Shown here: one piece after another, positions 37,270-49,078 of the stretch
Layout: each line of letters opens with the position of its first letter
Position numbering within the stretch: the stretch's first letter is position 1
Source of the DNA: Takakia lepidozioides
Taxonomy: Eukaryota > Streptophyta > Takakiopsida > Takakiales > Takakiaceae
Length of the DNA: 64,000 nt
NCBI GenBank assembly: GCA_030704615.1
Contig: CM060732.1
Span: 744,001 to 808,000, forward strand
Direction: 5' to 3'
Translations under genes and position numbers: made by a program
The notes under the pieces: generated by a model
Database searches by the model: none
What the model saw: only the letters and a program-made list of their open reading frames with translations
Told to the model about the DNA's origin: nothing

Positions 37270-37855
37270 ATAAGAAATCGCTTGATAAGAATGTCATTAA
37301 ATGCGGAATTACTTGTCACACAAATGTGTAGACACGAGAACCAATGTATGGTCAGAGAGCGCCCAAATGCGGAGTGGTGGATGTCAGCCCAAATATCGTG
37401 TCGAAGTCAATGACCAACCGTTTTTCCATATCTGCCCCACCGATGTCTAGGACTTACAAAGCCCCAACCAAAATATTCAATCACATAGCCGCCACTTGGT
37501 TGTTGTGTCAGAGAGGGCAGATGAAGTGCCCATTCTCATTCAATGTTTAACGGCAACTGAACAACTGTACAACTGTACAAACTGAACAACCCTTTGGAAC
37601 ACCCCAAAAGTGGATACCCCCGAATAAAATTTCTGGATGAGAGGTGGACCTGGACGAATTTTGGTGGTTGAGAAGTAAATGTTTTCCGACGATATTCTTA
37701 ACGGTAGAGTCCACACGTGTCCTCCATGCATGTGGACCACACATGTGGCGATGCGGACGTTTCCAGCGATCATCTTAGCGCGGATGGGCCGGCGGTGAAC
37801 CTCCCGCAGTGCCATTTTTTCCTCCTTCTTCTTCTGCTCACTGCAACCCTGGATC
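37270..37855. other. Degraded copia tail and unique spacer
   Basis: Weak frames continue from the integrase region to about 37550. Beyond that there is no supportable gene, and no LTR copy is visible. Confidence 0.35.
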
Positions 37856-38345
37856 TTGCCGAGACGGTCACGCCATCCCGTGGGAGAAGAAGGCGCCGTC
37901 GAACGCTCTATTTTACATCAACCAAGCAGAGGGCGCGCTAAGGAGAGGATGAAGAAGGCGAGATGGGAACTGCGAATGGGCGAGGAAACAAATGATGGAG
38001 ACGAAGACAAAGGGCTGCACCCGAATCTTCTACGACAGTTTAGGGAGGAAGGCCTTGAAGCAATGCCGGAGGCGACCGAAGAACAACCAGCAATAGAGGG
38101 AGGGGACGACGAGGAAGACAGCTGGGCTCGAGAAGAAGTGCAGCAAGAGGAGAACCAAGGCATGGAAGAGCAGGGAGGGATGAGGGCGCAGACCCAATTT
38201 TGTTTGCTGCCGTTTCCTACCACCCGGATCTGGTTGGAAGCCTCCAGACCCCATGGAAAAGACGAACGTTGCTGAAGCATCATCAAGTGCTGCGAAGAAG
38301 AAGCCAGAGGTTCTACTCACTGCTCATTTGCCTTTTGTTTTTCCT
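37856..38345 (+). other. Acid-rich open frame and possible first exon, plus strand
   Basis: A 139-codon frame (37856-38275) is rich in Glu and Asp (EEQPAIEGGDDEEDSWAREE). In another frame, a candidate exon 38253-38345 (from MEKTNVAEASSS to LPFVFP) ends at a strong donor, CCT|GTAAGT. A phase-compatible candidate exon follows at 38867-38959 (RKRKAAGRDGAVAEGGAEEE, basic then acidic). These could be 5' exons of a gene like the methyltransferase-like loci nearby, whose large copy also starts with charged low-complexity sequence. No domain supports this. Confidence 0.3.
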
Positions 38346-38369
38346 GTAAGTTCAATGCGAAACTGAGAG

Positions 38370-38810
38370 CTCGAAATCAACCTTGCGTCAACGCGAGGTT
38401 GATTTTTACCTCACTGGAATGAACAGAAGAGGTCATGTAGGTCAGCTAGCCAGAGATTTGAAGCACAGCACGATCAGCAGAGAACCGAAAACAAGGTTGC
38501 GTCAACGCAAGCTACATATGTGAACCTCCAAGGTGTCTATTATGCATATGAAACCAAACGTATGCAGCCCTCGAATCAACCTTACATTGAAGTGAGGTTG
38601 ATTTGGGTACCTGTTATGTGCATTCGTAGCATTTGAAATCTAGTTTAATGAAGTGCAAGGTATGGGAAGAAGATTGCTTGAAGCCCCCAAAACAACCTTG
38701 CGTCAACGCAAGGTAGATTTGGGGTTCGCCAGAGGGTTGCTTGATGCATTTCAGACTATGATGCAGCCCCATCAATCAACCTTGCGTCAATGCAAGGTTG
38801 ATTTGTGGGA
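38370..38810. repeat. Array of five dispersed hairpin palindromes
   Basis: Imperfect inverted repeats with arms AATCAACCTTGCGT and ACGCAAGGTTGATT occur at about 38374-38406, 38490-38515 (weak), 38574-38608, 38691-38720 and 38774-38805, often preceded by atgcagccc. The array occupies most of the interval between a candidate donor at 38346 and acceptor at 38866. Confidence 0.8.
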
Positions 38811-39039
38811 GCTTGATCTGTCTGTTTGGGCAGCGGTTCACTCACAGGGATATTGATTCCATGTAGAGGAAAAGAAAAAGGAAAGCCGCGGGTAGAGATG
38901 GGGCTGTGGCAGAAGGTGGAGCTGAGGAAGAAGCATTTGACGAACACTATGAAGACAAGGTCCCAACCACCCAAGCTGCCGTCCATCCCACTGCCACTTT
39001 GACTTGCTCATTCTTGTCTATTGCTCATCGTCGAGCTTC

Positions 39040-39370
39040 ACCCCTTCCCCCATCATTGCTTTCAGGTCTCCAAAGCCCCATCCCGCGCTCCTGCTCTGCA
39101 CACCCTGCAAGCATCGCGTTCCACGACACCACTTCTCGTTCAGCCAGTGTTGAACACTCCCTTGGCATCCTCAATGCACCCACATTTGGCATACATGTCC
39201 ACCAGGGCAAGGTTCAGAATGACATCTGGTACAAATCCAGCTTGACGATGTCACCATGGACCTCTTTCCCCTTTTCCAGAGCTCCCAGCCTTGCACACGC
39301 ATTGCAAACACAAACAAACGTGATGTGGTTGGGCTTCACCCTTCGCACAACAGTTGCTCACCAGACTGAT
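39040..39370 (-). pseudogene. PPR repeat gene fragment
   Basis: Minus-strand pieces read CVCKAGSSGKG, then VHGDIVK, a block resembling NLALVDMYAKCG in another frame, and EREVVSWNAMLAGCAEQERG. These are characteristic of plant PLS-class pentatricopeptide-repeat proteins, which bind organellar RNA. Frame changes and lack of flanking repeats make it a relic. It lies downstream of the methyltransferase-like locus at 39.9-40.8 kb. Confidence 0.7.
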
Positions 39371-39888
39371 TTAATGTAAACTCAGGGTAGGGATCCTAGC
39401 TTTGAATAGCAAACAGAAGTAGAGAGGAAAGGGAGAGTAATTGCACCCAACTCAACTAATCACACTAGTGCTACAGGAGTCGGCGTCCAAAACGAAGGCA
39501 GAACTGTCTATGAAGACACTAGCCCTGCTTTGCACAAAACCCTCTTTGTTTAAAAGCAAACCAGGGGGAGAAGAGAGGAGACTAAATGCTGAAGCTGCAG
39601 CCTCCGCATAACATGGCAATTTAAAATCTGCTTTCGGACTTGGGAAAAATTGCGGGTTTGCAAATAAAGGGAGGAACCGTGGCGACCTTGGGCTCATGTA
39701 TACACAAATAAACTATGTAAGTCCACATACATTCAGCTGGCCCAACTTGTGCAGGAAAGATGGAAATGGAAGGATGCGCCGTCGTGTCAGTGAATTGCCA
39801 CAACTGAACTAGCACTTATTCACATGAGAAATCGGAATCAACATCCAAAGCATCGGGCTCTTACAGATCCGGCTCCACAACAATGTTC
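39371..39888. other. Spacer between the PPR relic and the methyltransferase-like locus 1
   Basis: No gene is supported. It may contain the 3' UTR of the minus-strand locus ending at 39889. Confidence 0.35.
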
Positions 39889-40775
39889 TCAGTCTGGGTC
39901 GAATGCGATGAACCCCCAGACAGAGGTGCGATGACTTGAGAGTAGCTGCTCGTCCCCCACCATCCCGAAAAAATGCCTGCCTGCATACTTGCATGCATGG
40001 AAGGAAGCCCCTGCAACAGTGCAAATGGATCCACGAAACAAAGTAAGAAGCACAATCTGAAGGCAAAGAAGTGCACCCAAGAAATGGAATTTGATTGGGC
40101 ACCAACCTGTTCCCATGGACAGGTTCACCACTTTCCCACCATGCCAGCTGCATATCTCAATCAAAGTCTGCATGAAAGCGAGTGACTTCTCCCGAGCACC
40201 TCTCCATGGAATGCCACCAATTTTTTTCAATGTCTGGGAGGAGTCCACATAGTTGTGGATAACATCGGATTCCACAGGGTCACATTCCGGGTCTATGTGA
40301 AGCCCCCCTTCCCAAACGTCGAAATGGCCAACATGAGCAGGAGTGGTGTCTGGCCGAATTCGAGCAAGACAAATGGCCTTGAACACATGTGTCTGCAGCA
40401 GCACCAATGTTAGAAACGTTGTTAAGGGCAATTCCACGAAACAATAACACACAAAAAAGCCCAGGTGAGTACCTTCTGCCCGGGAAACTCTACACTAGAT
40501 AGTGGCAGGGTGTTGACAAAGGTCCAAATTTTGCGGATTTTGAACCCCGAGGACTTCATGTAGCTGTGAAGCATCCGGCGGGATGCCATGTCCTCACCCT
40601 GGAAAATCAAAAGTGACCCAGCGTCAGACAGAAACTTGTTGCTGAAAGAGAAGGCCCACTGCCAATAAAGTGGATTATGAGCATTCCAAGCTAGAGTCAC
40701 ATCTGTGGGAATAATATCAGGCACTGGAAGCCCATCTGGGATGTCAAGGATGACAAGATCTGTCGCGTAGGGCTG
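39889..40775 (-). CDS. DNA-methyltransferase-like locus 1, C-terminal exons (beta-class motif order)
   Basis: Three phase-consistent exons: 40775-40473, 40392-40107 and 40010-39889, ending in TGA. The first carries TDLVILDIPDG, at the position of motif IV (normally DPPY), then a strand-turn-strand pattern (LSDAGSLLIFQG). The second carries GIPWRGAREKSLAFMQTLIE and motif I-like VVNLSMGTG. The third continues ASFHACKYAGRHFFGMVGDE, as in SAM-dependent MTases where motif I is followed by AAxxxGRxxxGxE. Motif IV before motif I is the beta-class order of N6-adenine/N4-cytosine enzymes. Catalytic DPPY is not kept, so activity is doubtful. Upstream exons are not found; the tandem array at 40.78 kb abuts the first acceptor. 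No internal stop is present. Confidence 0.55.
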
Positions 40776-40779
40776 CTGC

Positions 40780-42290
40780 ACTTGTGCCAAGCTCAAAACA
40801 CCTGTACTAGGAAGCACCAAACAGTGTGCGGCAACGCACATTTTTGGGCCCCCCTTCCCGGTTGTTTTTTTACTTCAAAATGGGCCACAAATGGCCCGTA
40901 TGCCATGCTCAAATTACCCCTAATTGGAAGCCCCAAACAGTGTGCTTCAAAGCACACTGTTTGAGCCCCCCTCTGTGCCTGTTTTTTGATTTCAAAATGG
41001 GCCATATTTGATGTCTAAATGTGCCACACAGGGCCAGTGTGCCAAGTTCAAAACACCCGTAGTTGGAAGCACCAAACAATGTGCGGCAATGCACACTGTT
41101 TGGGCCCCCCTTTCCGGTTGTTTTGCGACTTCAAAATGGGCCACAAATGGCCAGTATGCCATGCTCAAAATACCCCTGATTGGAAGCCCCAAACAGTGTG
41201 CTTCAAAGCACACTGTTTGAGGCCCCCTCTGTGCCTGTTTTTTTATTTTAAAATGGGCCATGTTTGATGTCTAAATGTGCCACACAGGGCCAGTGTGCCA
41301 AGTTCAAAACACCTGTAGTTGGAAGCACCAAACAGTGTGCGGCAATGCACATTTTTGGGCCCCCCTTCCCTATTGTTTTTTTACTTCAAAATGGGCCACA
41401 AATGGCCCGTATGCCATGCTCAAATTACCCCTAATTGGAAGCCCCAAACAGTGTGCTTCAAAGCACAATGTTTGAGCCCCCCTCTGTGCCTGTTTTTTGA
41501 TTTCAAAATGGGCCATGTTTGATGTCTAAATGTGCCACACAGGGCCAGTGTGCCAAGTTCAAAACACCCATAGTGGGAAACACCCAACAGTGGGTGGCAA
41601 CGCACACCGTTTGGGCCCCCCTTGTCAGTTGTTTTTTTTATTTCAAAATCGGAACCTTCAGGATTAGATGAAAGGGAAACCCAAGGATTGGTGAATCATA
41701 ACCTCCGTGTCAAAGGAAGCTCATTTCACGACGTCCTGCAAGATTTCCTATTCTACTTGTCACTCTGTGAATCTTACTATTCACGTGCTTTACTCGTTGA
41801 ACTGACTTGCCTTGTATCTGAAATTTTCTGAGTGAAGGTGGTTATGATCGCCAATGGAGCAAACGAAGTGATTGAAGCTGCAAACAAGATGTACCCACCC
41901 ACTCTCTTCATTCATATGCCCAAGGACTCTATCGAACCGCTTATCCAGCAATCATACCGTATATTGAAGGCCAATCATGCTCAAAATACCCCTAATTGGA
42001 AGCCCCAAATAGTGTGCGGCAACGCACACTGTTTTTATTTCAAAATGGGCCACAAAGGGCCAGTATGCCATGCTCAAAATACCCCTAATTGGAAGCCCTA
42101 AACAGCGTGCTTCAAAGCACACTGTTTGTGGCCCCCTCTGTGCCTGTTTTTTTAATTTCAAAATGGGCCATGTTTGATGTTTAAATGTGCCACACAGGGC
42201 CAGCGTGCCCAGTTCAAAACACCCGTAGTTGGAAGCACCAAACAGTGTGCGGCAACGCACACTGTTTGTGCCCCCCTTTCCGGTTTTTTG
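40780..42290. repeat. Tandem array of about 258-bp units, each with two hairpins
   Basis: Hairpin A has arms CCAAACAGTGTGCG and CGCACACTGTTTGG around a GCAA loop (near 40808, 41070, 41328, 41585, 42003, 42238). Hairpin B has arms CAAACAGTGTGCTT and AAGCACACTGTTTG (near 40930, 41190, 41445, 42097). Successive A copies are 262, 258 and 257 bp apart. Some copies have one arm degraded (gcacatttttggg). The array lies between the divergently oriented methyltransferase-like loci 1 and 2 and is interrupted at 41650-41985 by unrelated sequence. Confidence 0.9.
41650..41985 (+). other. Non-repeat island within the 258-bp array
   Basis: About 335 bp of unique sequence with two short protein-like frames (LVNHNLRVKGSSFHDVLQDF and MKVVMIANGANEVIEAANKM). 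It could be an exon pair of an unknown gene or an insertion into the array. No family recognised. Confidence 0.3.
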
Positions 42291-42386
42291 TTTGTAAATC
42301 TGCCTTCTTGTTCCTCTTCTTGGTGGTTCTCGGATGGAGTTGCATAAGTTGCTCAAGCTTCTTAGATCTGGATGTCCTGTTCGCAG

Positions 42387-43361
42387 ACACGTTTGTTTGA
42401 AGCTATTTGTCTCGTCCGAGTGCATCCACCTACGACTCCAGCCGTCATTAGGGAGTTCGCCATCACTCATGGGGGCAAGTTCATAGACGAGAAGACAGAT
42501 CCTCCCACGGATGACATGCACCACAAGTACGTGGACAACAACGTCTGCTTGCATAGGGGGGATGGGGTTCCTTGGAGAGGGGCCAGGGAGAGGAGCCCGG
42601 CTTTCATTCAAACGATTGTGGAGTGCTGCACCTACACCGACGCCAGAGTTCTGGATTTGTCAATGGGCACAGGTTCGTCTCTTCAACATTCACATTTGAT
42701 CGGGTTTTTTGAGCTTGCTCTTTCAGCGCTTCTCACCGCTCCAAATGAGTCTTCAATATCTATTTCCTTCCTTCTATTCCATTGCAGGTGCTTCGTACCA
42801 CGCTTGCAAGGCCAGTGCGCGACATCTTTTTGGGATTGAAGGGGATGCCGAAATTTACAAGAACCTCCTGGTGGGTTTGGGTGGACAAACTTCTCAAGTC
42901 CTTCCAAAGCCGCTTCTCGGTGATATTGATACAGGGGAGACGTCCGACAAGGAGCTGGACTCCGACTTTGCCTGTGAGTAAGTTCAACCTGTGGATGCTT
43001 GCATTCTTGTTTCACTGGAATCACTGTTCTTAAGGCAAGGTGCACATGGGAGACATCCTCTTCGTTGGACTTGTGCATTGCATCATTGTATTCAAAATGG
43101 GTTTTTGTCGACTTGTGCAGGAGTCTGTGTGCTTTCACTGACCCTCCAGGGCTATCACAACTTCTTGGACTTCTTTCAAGTCCTCCTCAGTCTTACATGC
43201 TACCCGTCTATGTGGAGGCACTCGCAGCAAGCATGTCCGTTCATGGCACTCGCAGTCCAACCATCGACGGTCGTGGTAGAAGACGTGGTGTTGGGGCCGG
43301 AATCTTTGTGGATGACATAGCACAGGAGGTCGATTGTGATTCTGATGACTTTGACACTTGA
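42387..43361 (+). CDS. DNA-methyltransferase-like locus 2, last three exons
   Basis: Exons 42387-42672, 42788-42977 and 43121-43361 have consensus splice sites and matching phases and are fully open to a TGA. They give GVPWRGARERSPAFIQTIVE, motif I-like VLDLSMGTG joined across an intron to ASYHACKASARHLFGIEGD, then an Asp-rich tail ending DCDSDDFDT. It is paralogous to locus 1, with clearly diverged residues. The motif IV exon is not found upstream, where the 258-bp array begins about 95 bp before the first acceptor. It is either 5'-truncated or uses distant exons. In a beta-class MTase this part binds S-adenosylmethionine. Confidence 0.5.
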
Positions 43362-43519
43362 TATCAAGTTTTCTTTTACTTTTATTCGGGGCCAATTTTG
43401 AGATGGGATGGTGGTGTGTCTTTGTTGTCCTGTTTGCAATGTGTGCGTGGGATGCAAATTCCTGGGAACAAACTATCGTTGGAGATGGGGGTTGCATGGA
43501 CTGTCCGTATTGTTCCTTC

Positions 43520-43835
43520 AATCTCTTTAGTGTTTTCCGGAGCTCACAGTCTTGTGTGCATTGCAAAAACAAACAAACGTCTTTGGTTTGGGCAGTGCAT
43601 TCTTGCATCATTTGCTCGTTGGTCTCCAAACCATTCCAGCTAGAAGAATGCTTGGTAAATCCACCACGTTAAAGTCCACGTGATCAAAGATTGTTCAGGC
43701 ATTCTTCTGCTGAGCATCCATGATGCTCCCGCACATACCATACATGTTGGCAAGGGTGGTAAGTAAGAAAACATTTCGCAGGGATCCGCTTGGGATGATG
43801 TGAGTGTGCACCTGCTCACGATGTAGCCACATTCC
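43520..43835 (-). pseudogene. PPR repeat gene fragment
   Basis: QVHTHIIPSGSLRNVFLLTT and LANMYGMCGSIMDAQQ match the PPR pattern (VHAHIIxSGxxxNVFLGNTL, VNMYxKCGS). Further debris (FVCFCNAHKTVSSGK) in another frame lies at 43540-43620. The fragment is opposite in orientation to methyltransferase-like locus 2. Relic. Confidence 0.7.
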
Positions 43836-43839
43836 AATG

Positions 43840-45990
43840 CAAAGGCTTGTTATGTTAATAACGTCTAAATAGATGCAATGGATAGATGGATACAATGGAT
43901 GTAACACATCCAGTCTGCATTCCCTGAAAATGGCTGATCAACTCACGGTAATAGGTGACACCCGCGGAAATAGGCCCTGTCTGCATGTTGACGTGGCGTG
44001 AGCCTGTGCTGGGCTCACGGGCTCCTGGGCTCATAGGCTCACTCCTCCGGGCTCACAGAGTAGCACCCCCCTCTTGCACTGGCTGCATGTGTACCCCTGG
44101 TCCGGCTGGGTCAGATTGTCAAAAAGGTCTGCAAGGACGTACTTCTGCGCGGTGCTCGTCTGAGCCTCGTGTGGTAAGTGGAAGATAGTCGCCAAGTAGG
44201 GCTCCGTAAGTAGAATCTGTGTATTGTGCACATGTATGGTGCAGGTGTTTGTGTTGTAATGTTCCAAAGACTCCTTGCACAACTCATCATGCTTGAGATT
44301 CCAATCCAGAGTGGTGATGAAGAAGGGAAGGCCAAGACTCTCCAAGATTGCCTGCGTATCCGAGTCCCTGTCACTTTTCCTTAATACTGGGCTGAGCTTA
44401 AAGCTCACCCTGGCATAAGGGCTTTGGCTCTTCCGCTTGGTGTCGGCCATTGCTCTTACTCGCGAGGTTGCAGCAAGGAATTGAACAATCAATTCCAGCA
44501 ATATCAAGAGCATACAGACGTGGTTATAAGGTAGTAACACCTAAATGTGTGCATTTAGTGAGTGTGGCTTACACAGGAGGTGCACTGAGGAGATAATGGT
44601 ACCATTGGATTAGCAATACAACAACCAGGGCCTCATATGAATTACAAACTTTTTCATGCAAGTGGCCATTTCATACGAATTATCAAAGTCTTGAATACAC
44701 ATTTGCCTATGTGTGTGCGGTAGACCCAACCAAAGCACACCCAAAATATATCTAATGCAAAGCCTGCAACTGCCTCACATGCACAAGTGCTGCATCTAAA
44801 AGCGTGCCCTCCTTAAGCCATTCATAACTTCGTGAGCACTTGCCCATGACTTGGCAACCATTCTATAGTGGTATTCAATGCATCAAAAGTCAAACCATTG
44901 ATGGTCTTAAAACTGACCACCAACGAAATCAATTCTGGCCAAAGAGATTTGCCAATGTGTGCAACGGTGGGCCTCAAAACTAACCACTCCAAATCAACTC
45001 TGACCAAAAACATTCTCAAAGCTGACTAAGCTTACATTCCAAATCCAAATCCACTTTGACAAAAGAGATTCACAAAAGACATGAACGTCCAGTATTGAAA
45101 CCAAAATCCGCCCCATAACTGCGCAGCCACTTTGTTTAAATGAACCAGCCGTCGTCCAGTATTGAAAACAAAATATGCCCCATCTGTGGTGGGATTGTTT
45201 GGTAGGTGATTAATTATGTGCAAATCGTGCTTAGTGTAATCTGCCAGCTTTAGTGATAACCATGCAATTATAAATACAGTAAGTACATGAATGAGTTGAT
45301 ACTGGGTCACCAAACTACCATATTTGTAGGCAATTATGGCCATTGGTGGTTCTTAAACAAACCAATGAAATCTGTTGATCCAGTCAAGGGCATCACCGCG
45401 CGCCAAGGAAGAAGCGGAGTGTATTTCTGCGGAAGAGCACCCTTAACCGCGGAAACAAGTTGGATGACATAATAAAAGGACGTGGTCATTCCCACCTGAA
45501 AGCAACAGATGAATACAGGATGAATGAATGTAGCTTTGGGTTGGAGGTCAACCAAGGAGGTTGCCTAGAATCGCCATGGAGTGGCGCATCTAACACGGGT
45601 GGCGCGGCCTGCCCCCGTGGGAAGAGTTGACCCCTGGAGCAAAGTACGCTCACTGGGGCACTGCGTGGCAGCACCAGGCGCCATAGCTGGGCCCGCGCAG
45701 GTACGACACGAGCGGCAGAGACGACGGAGCCTGCCTATTACCCGCTGGACCCGCGCCGGCGGCGGGCCAGCCACGCCGCGCCACGTAGCGCTGGTCGCGG
45801 GGTATCAGTCTTAACCGCTGGATAATTTGACGGACCCCGCCAGGGACTGATGGTCCCTGGATCGGGTATTTTAAGGGGGGTTTTCTCCCCATGCCTTTGA
45901 TTTCTTGTGCACTATTCATAGTATTCTTCTTGCATGAGAATAAGGGCTTGTTTTAGCCAAAGATAAGAAATGGCTGGAACCATTGGATAG
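43840..45990. other. Spacer with one unassigned minus-strand frame
   Basis: A 141-codon part of the frame 44453-44031 (from MADTKRKSQSPYARVSFKL, with GLPFFITTLDWN and LPHEAQTSTAQKYV, ending near CSQCKRG) looks protein-like and could be a mobile-element capsid-type protein. I cannot assign it. The rest is AT-rich unique sequence, then a GC-rich patch at about 45590-45790 where both strands are open for compositional reasons. Confidence 0.3.
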
Positions 45991-47082
45991 GCCCCAGCGA
46001 GGCCATCAGTTTGATATGTATTCCGGGGTTTGTGAAAGCACGGCTCACGGGTAGATGCCATAGGCAGAGAGAGAGAGAGCCCAGAGACAGGGAGGAGAGA
46101 ATCCCTGCTGGGGTTTCACAAGGTAGAAGATGACATGTTTCAACTTCGTTCTAGGCTGGTTGTCTGCATAAATTAATCAGATTATATTCGAAGTAGGTGG
46201 AAGAGGCGCAGGGAATGGACCCTGGGACCCACTGAATGTTTAATCATTGTTTACACACCAGGGTGGCGAGCAGATGAGAAACTGCTGGGTGGCAAATTTC
46301 ATTCATCCTGGCCTGGTGATGGTTTAAGTTGCTAATGAGTTCTTGAGTGGTTTGGTGTAGGAATTTAGGGGCGCTCCCACGTGGAGAGTGGTTCCCCAAT
46401 GCTCCCGGCTTAAAAGGGCATTCCCAGGGCGTTCCCCTGGTACCTTGAGGGTAATTTAGTTAGCTCCAGCATCCTACGATGATTCTCTATTTCTACGAAT
46501 TTCATGCATTTGTAGGAATATTTTAATGATTTGTCTTTATTATTTGGCAGGGTAATTCGCCTTTATCAAGGGATTTTATCCGGACCCCCTTAACTTCGAA
46601 ACGCAAGTTTTAAGGGCGGTATCGCTCCCTTCCGCCGAGGATATTTGAAGTCGATTACCCGGCCGCTGGGGGGTCATTGAGCCAAGGAACGGCCGCTGGG
46701 GTTAGACCTCGGGAATTACCTGGAGGTTGAATTGTTACCATTCACCCGATGGACTGACCATTGAGGTTGCATTTTGGGATCGCTCTAAGCAGGAGAGACT
46801 GACTTGGGAAAGCGGATCCGGTCCCTTCCTAGGAGGTATGACACTCATCCACCTCGGGGTTTAGGGGGGGGCATTGGGCGGGAAATAGATGATCCCTGTC
46901 TCCCTGGGCTTGGGATTCGTTTTGTGAAGGGATTTGAAGGTTCGTCGCGGTTATAAGCGTGTTGGGAGTCCAGGCATGTAGGAAGTAGTAATAAACAAAG
47001 ACTTGGAAGGCAATTACGATTAAAGACGTAGAAAACCCATAAACAAAACGTAGGACTAGGAACTACGGACTAGGCTCACGTT
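45991..47082. other. Spacer, no gene recognised
   Basis: A short (ga)n tract near 46065-46078 and the repeated phrase ggccgctgggg (46671, 46693) are the only structures seen. It could be an untranslated leader of the open frame starting at 47083. Confidence 0.3.
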
Positions 47083-47694
47083 GTGGGCCTATATCGTGTC
47101 GTTTCAAGCACCCGATCTGGCGAAGTGCGGACAGAAGATGCCATTGTGGTTTGCAGGTTAATGCGTAGACGTATCTTGGACATCACCAAAGAGTACTGTG
47201 GGTTCTGGATTTCGGCCAAAGTAGGGCCGTTGGGAGACAGGGCTCTTACCTCTCCCATCTCTTATTTTTTCAGATTCAATACGCGTTGGCCCGGATGTTG
47301 CCAACCCCCCTTCTTAGGGAACCTCAACGTGCAATCCGCGCTTGAAGGACATCTCGCCTGGCAAGTGGCGTATTTAGGGTGTTGCCCTCTATGTCAAACC
47401 ATTGCTGACGAGGGAATCGATTTTCATCGTCCCCGTCCCACTATTCGGAGGTCTGGAGAAGCTATCTCCTATCTAACCAAGAAGAGTTTTATTGACCTTC
47501 CTTTTGATTGGATGTGTTGGTTGTTTGGGTGTGGATTAGAAGACTATCTGGAGGTAGAGGAACGCCTGCCTCACCCGAACACTACCATCACCTATATCTG
47601 TCCACCCAGATTTTACAACAGCCGCAGTGACAGTGCAACAGCATTGATCATTGAATTAATCACTGACGGCCGATTGGACGTGGCGCCGAGGTGA
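47083..47694 (+). CDS. Unrecognised open frame, 203 codons
   Basis: A single open frame with Trp/Cys-rich stretches (LAWQVAYLGCCPLCQTIADE; FDWMCWLFGCGLEDYLEVEE). No domain is recognised. It lies upstream of gag-like debris, so a retroelement origin is possible. The start codon is the first ATG and is unverified. Confidence 0.3.
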   Translation: MGLYRVVSSTRSGEVRTEDAIVVCRLMRRRILDITKEYCGFWISAKVGPLGDRALTSPISYFFRFNTRWPGCCQPPFLGNLNVQSALEGHLAWQVAYLGCCPLCQTIADEGIDFHRPRPTIRRSGEAISYLTKKSFIDLPFDWMCWLFGCGLEDYLEVEERLPHPNTTITYICPPRFYNSRSDSATALIIELITDGRLDVAPR

Positions 47695-48085
47695 CCCTGG
47701 CGCTGAGGTCCAAGGAGAGCTGCTAACGGAAGAAATAGCATGCACTATCTTTAAAGGAATGATAGGGAGGAAACTGGTGGGGATTTCCCGTGCAAAGTAA
47801 AATGGCGGTGGCTGCTCTGGGTCCGCAATGACGCCTTGAGGAGCTGCTGAAGGAGGACCTTCAATCCAAGTAATATCATGTATGGGGGAATAGACAAGGA
47901 CTTGCCAGCAACAGAATAGGTAAAGCTGCCTCCAGCGATCGGGGAAGACCCCGCAGTTGCATTTATGCTTTCCATTTCATTTAACCATGTTCGCCAATTG
48001 GCACAATCAATGCAATGCTTGAAATCTAAAACGTCATCCACATCATGCGTTGGAGTGATAAGAATTTGCCGCATGAACTTCTAAA

Positions 48086-49078
48086 GTGGGTATGACTTTT
48101 GAGACTAGGATCAAGAGGATTCGAAGCAGATTCTGGCAACATGAACCAGACATTCAACTTATAATAGAAGCGTACATCGATCGCTTAGCTCAACGGAAAG
48201 CCATCAAGAAAGGGTGGATAGACGAACGGCTTTGGTGTGAACGACCCTCGTCAACAGATACACCAGAGCATATACCACTGGTGTAACGACAGGCTTAACT
48301 GGCCATATTGTTCGTGCCCGAGGATATACCTAGGGGCCTTGCACCCCCAGGTCTTCCTTCACAGCACACTTAAGGTGGCAGATAGATTTCTTCACTCATT
48401 GTCACGTATGCCAGCTCTTGGCGTCCCATTATGTGCGTAGACTGGATGAGTGTAGGTATTGCAGCATACCTCGACCACCTGAAGATTGGAAGATACCTGG
48501 AAGATTGCACACTGATGTGCCTCCATCGCCGTGGTTCCATGGAAGGTATGCAGATTTGACCTCGTTTATTCTTGACATGGTAGTTCAAGGAAATATAGGT
48601 CCTTCAGTACAGACTGAGGCAGGAGAATCCTCATCGGTACAACAGTGAGTGTATGTCTAGCTCAGGATCGAGAGATACACTCCCAAGCCTGGATAGCATA
48701 TCGCTTGATACCAGGTTACAAAGAAGACTGGCTACAGAAGCCGTCCGTGATCATTTGCTAGGGAAAAACCCAGCCTTGAGTCCAGAGTCAGACTCAGAAA
48801 TTAGAAATTTGGGAAAGATAGAGTGGGAAGGAGAGAACATTGAAAGTTCTTCGGACATCGAGTGTTCACGAGTGGTTTCCCCTATATCTAGTCCCCCTTA
48901 TATCCCACCAGCTAGGTCAAGGAGTCCCTCGCCGTCATCAGTGTCAATCATGGCACATATTCCAGGACCTCCTGAGGTACCCATTGTGGTTCCAGCAGGT
49001 TTACCCCCGCTCACATTGCCCAGGCATCTGCCTTGGTTCTCCGGGGAAGCACATGAAAAGGGGGCTGCTATTTCATGA
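48086..49078 (+). pseudogene. Gag-like debris of a retroelement
   Basis: Several short frames in different phases (48086-48286, 48418-48648, 48653-49078). The last is Ser/Pro-rich and ends PPLTLPRHLPWFSGEAHEKG, resembling the start of an LTR-retrotransposon gag core (LPxFSGE). No zinc knuckle, protease or polymerase follows. Low confidence, based on one motif and composition. Confidence 0.3.

Noticed and set aside
38370-42290. CRISPR-like array
   Set aside because: Spacers between palindromes are themselves repeats, unit lengths are 85-290 bp elsewhere and irregular here, and the setting is a eukaryotic genome with introns.
40793-42611. Many short frames on both strands across the 258-bp array
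   Set aside because: They are translations of the same repeat unit (FKMGHKWPVCHAQ and similar). One 219-codon frame simply joins the array to antisense of the locus 2 exon.
45565-45919. Overlapping Arg/Ala/Pro-rich frames on both strands
   Set aside because: A local GC-rich patch explains the absence of stops; there is no motif, splice support or family pattern.
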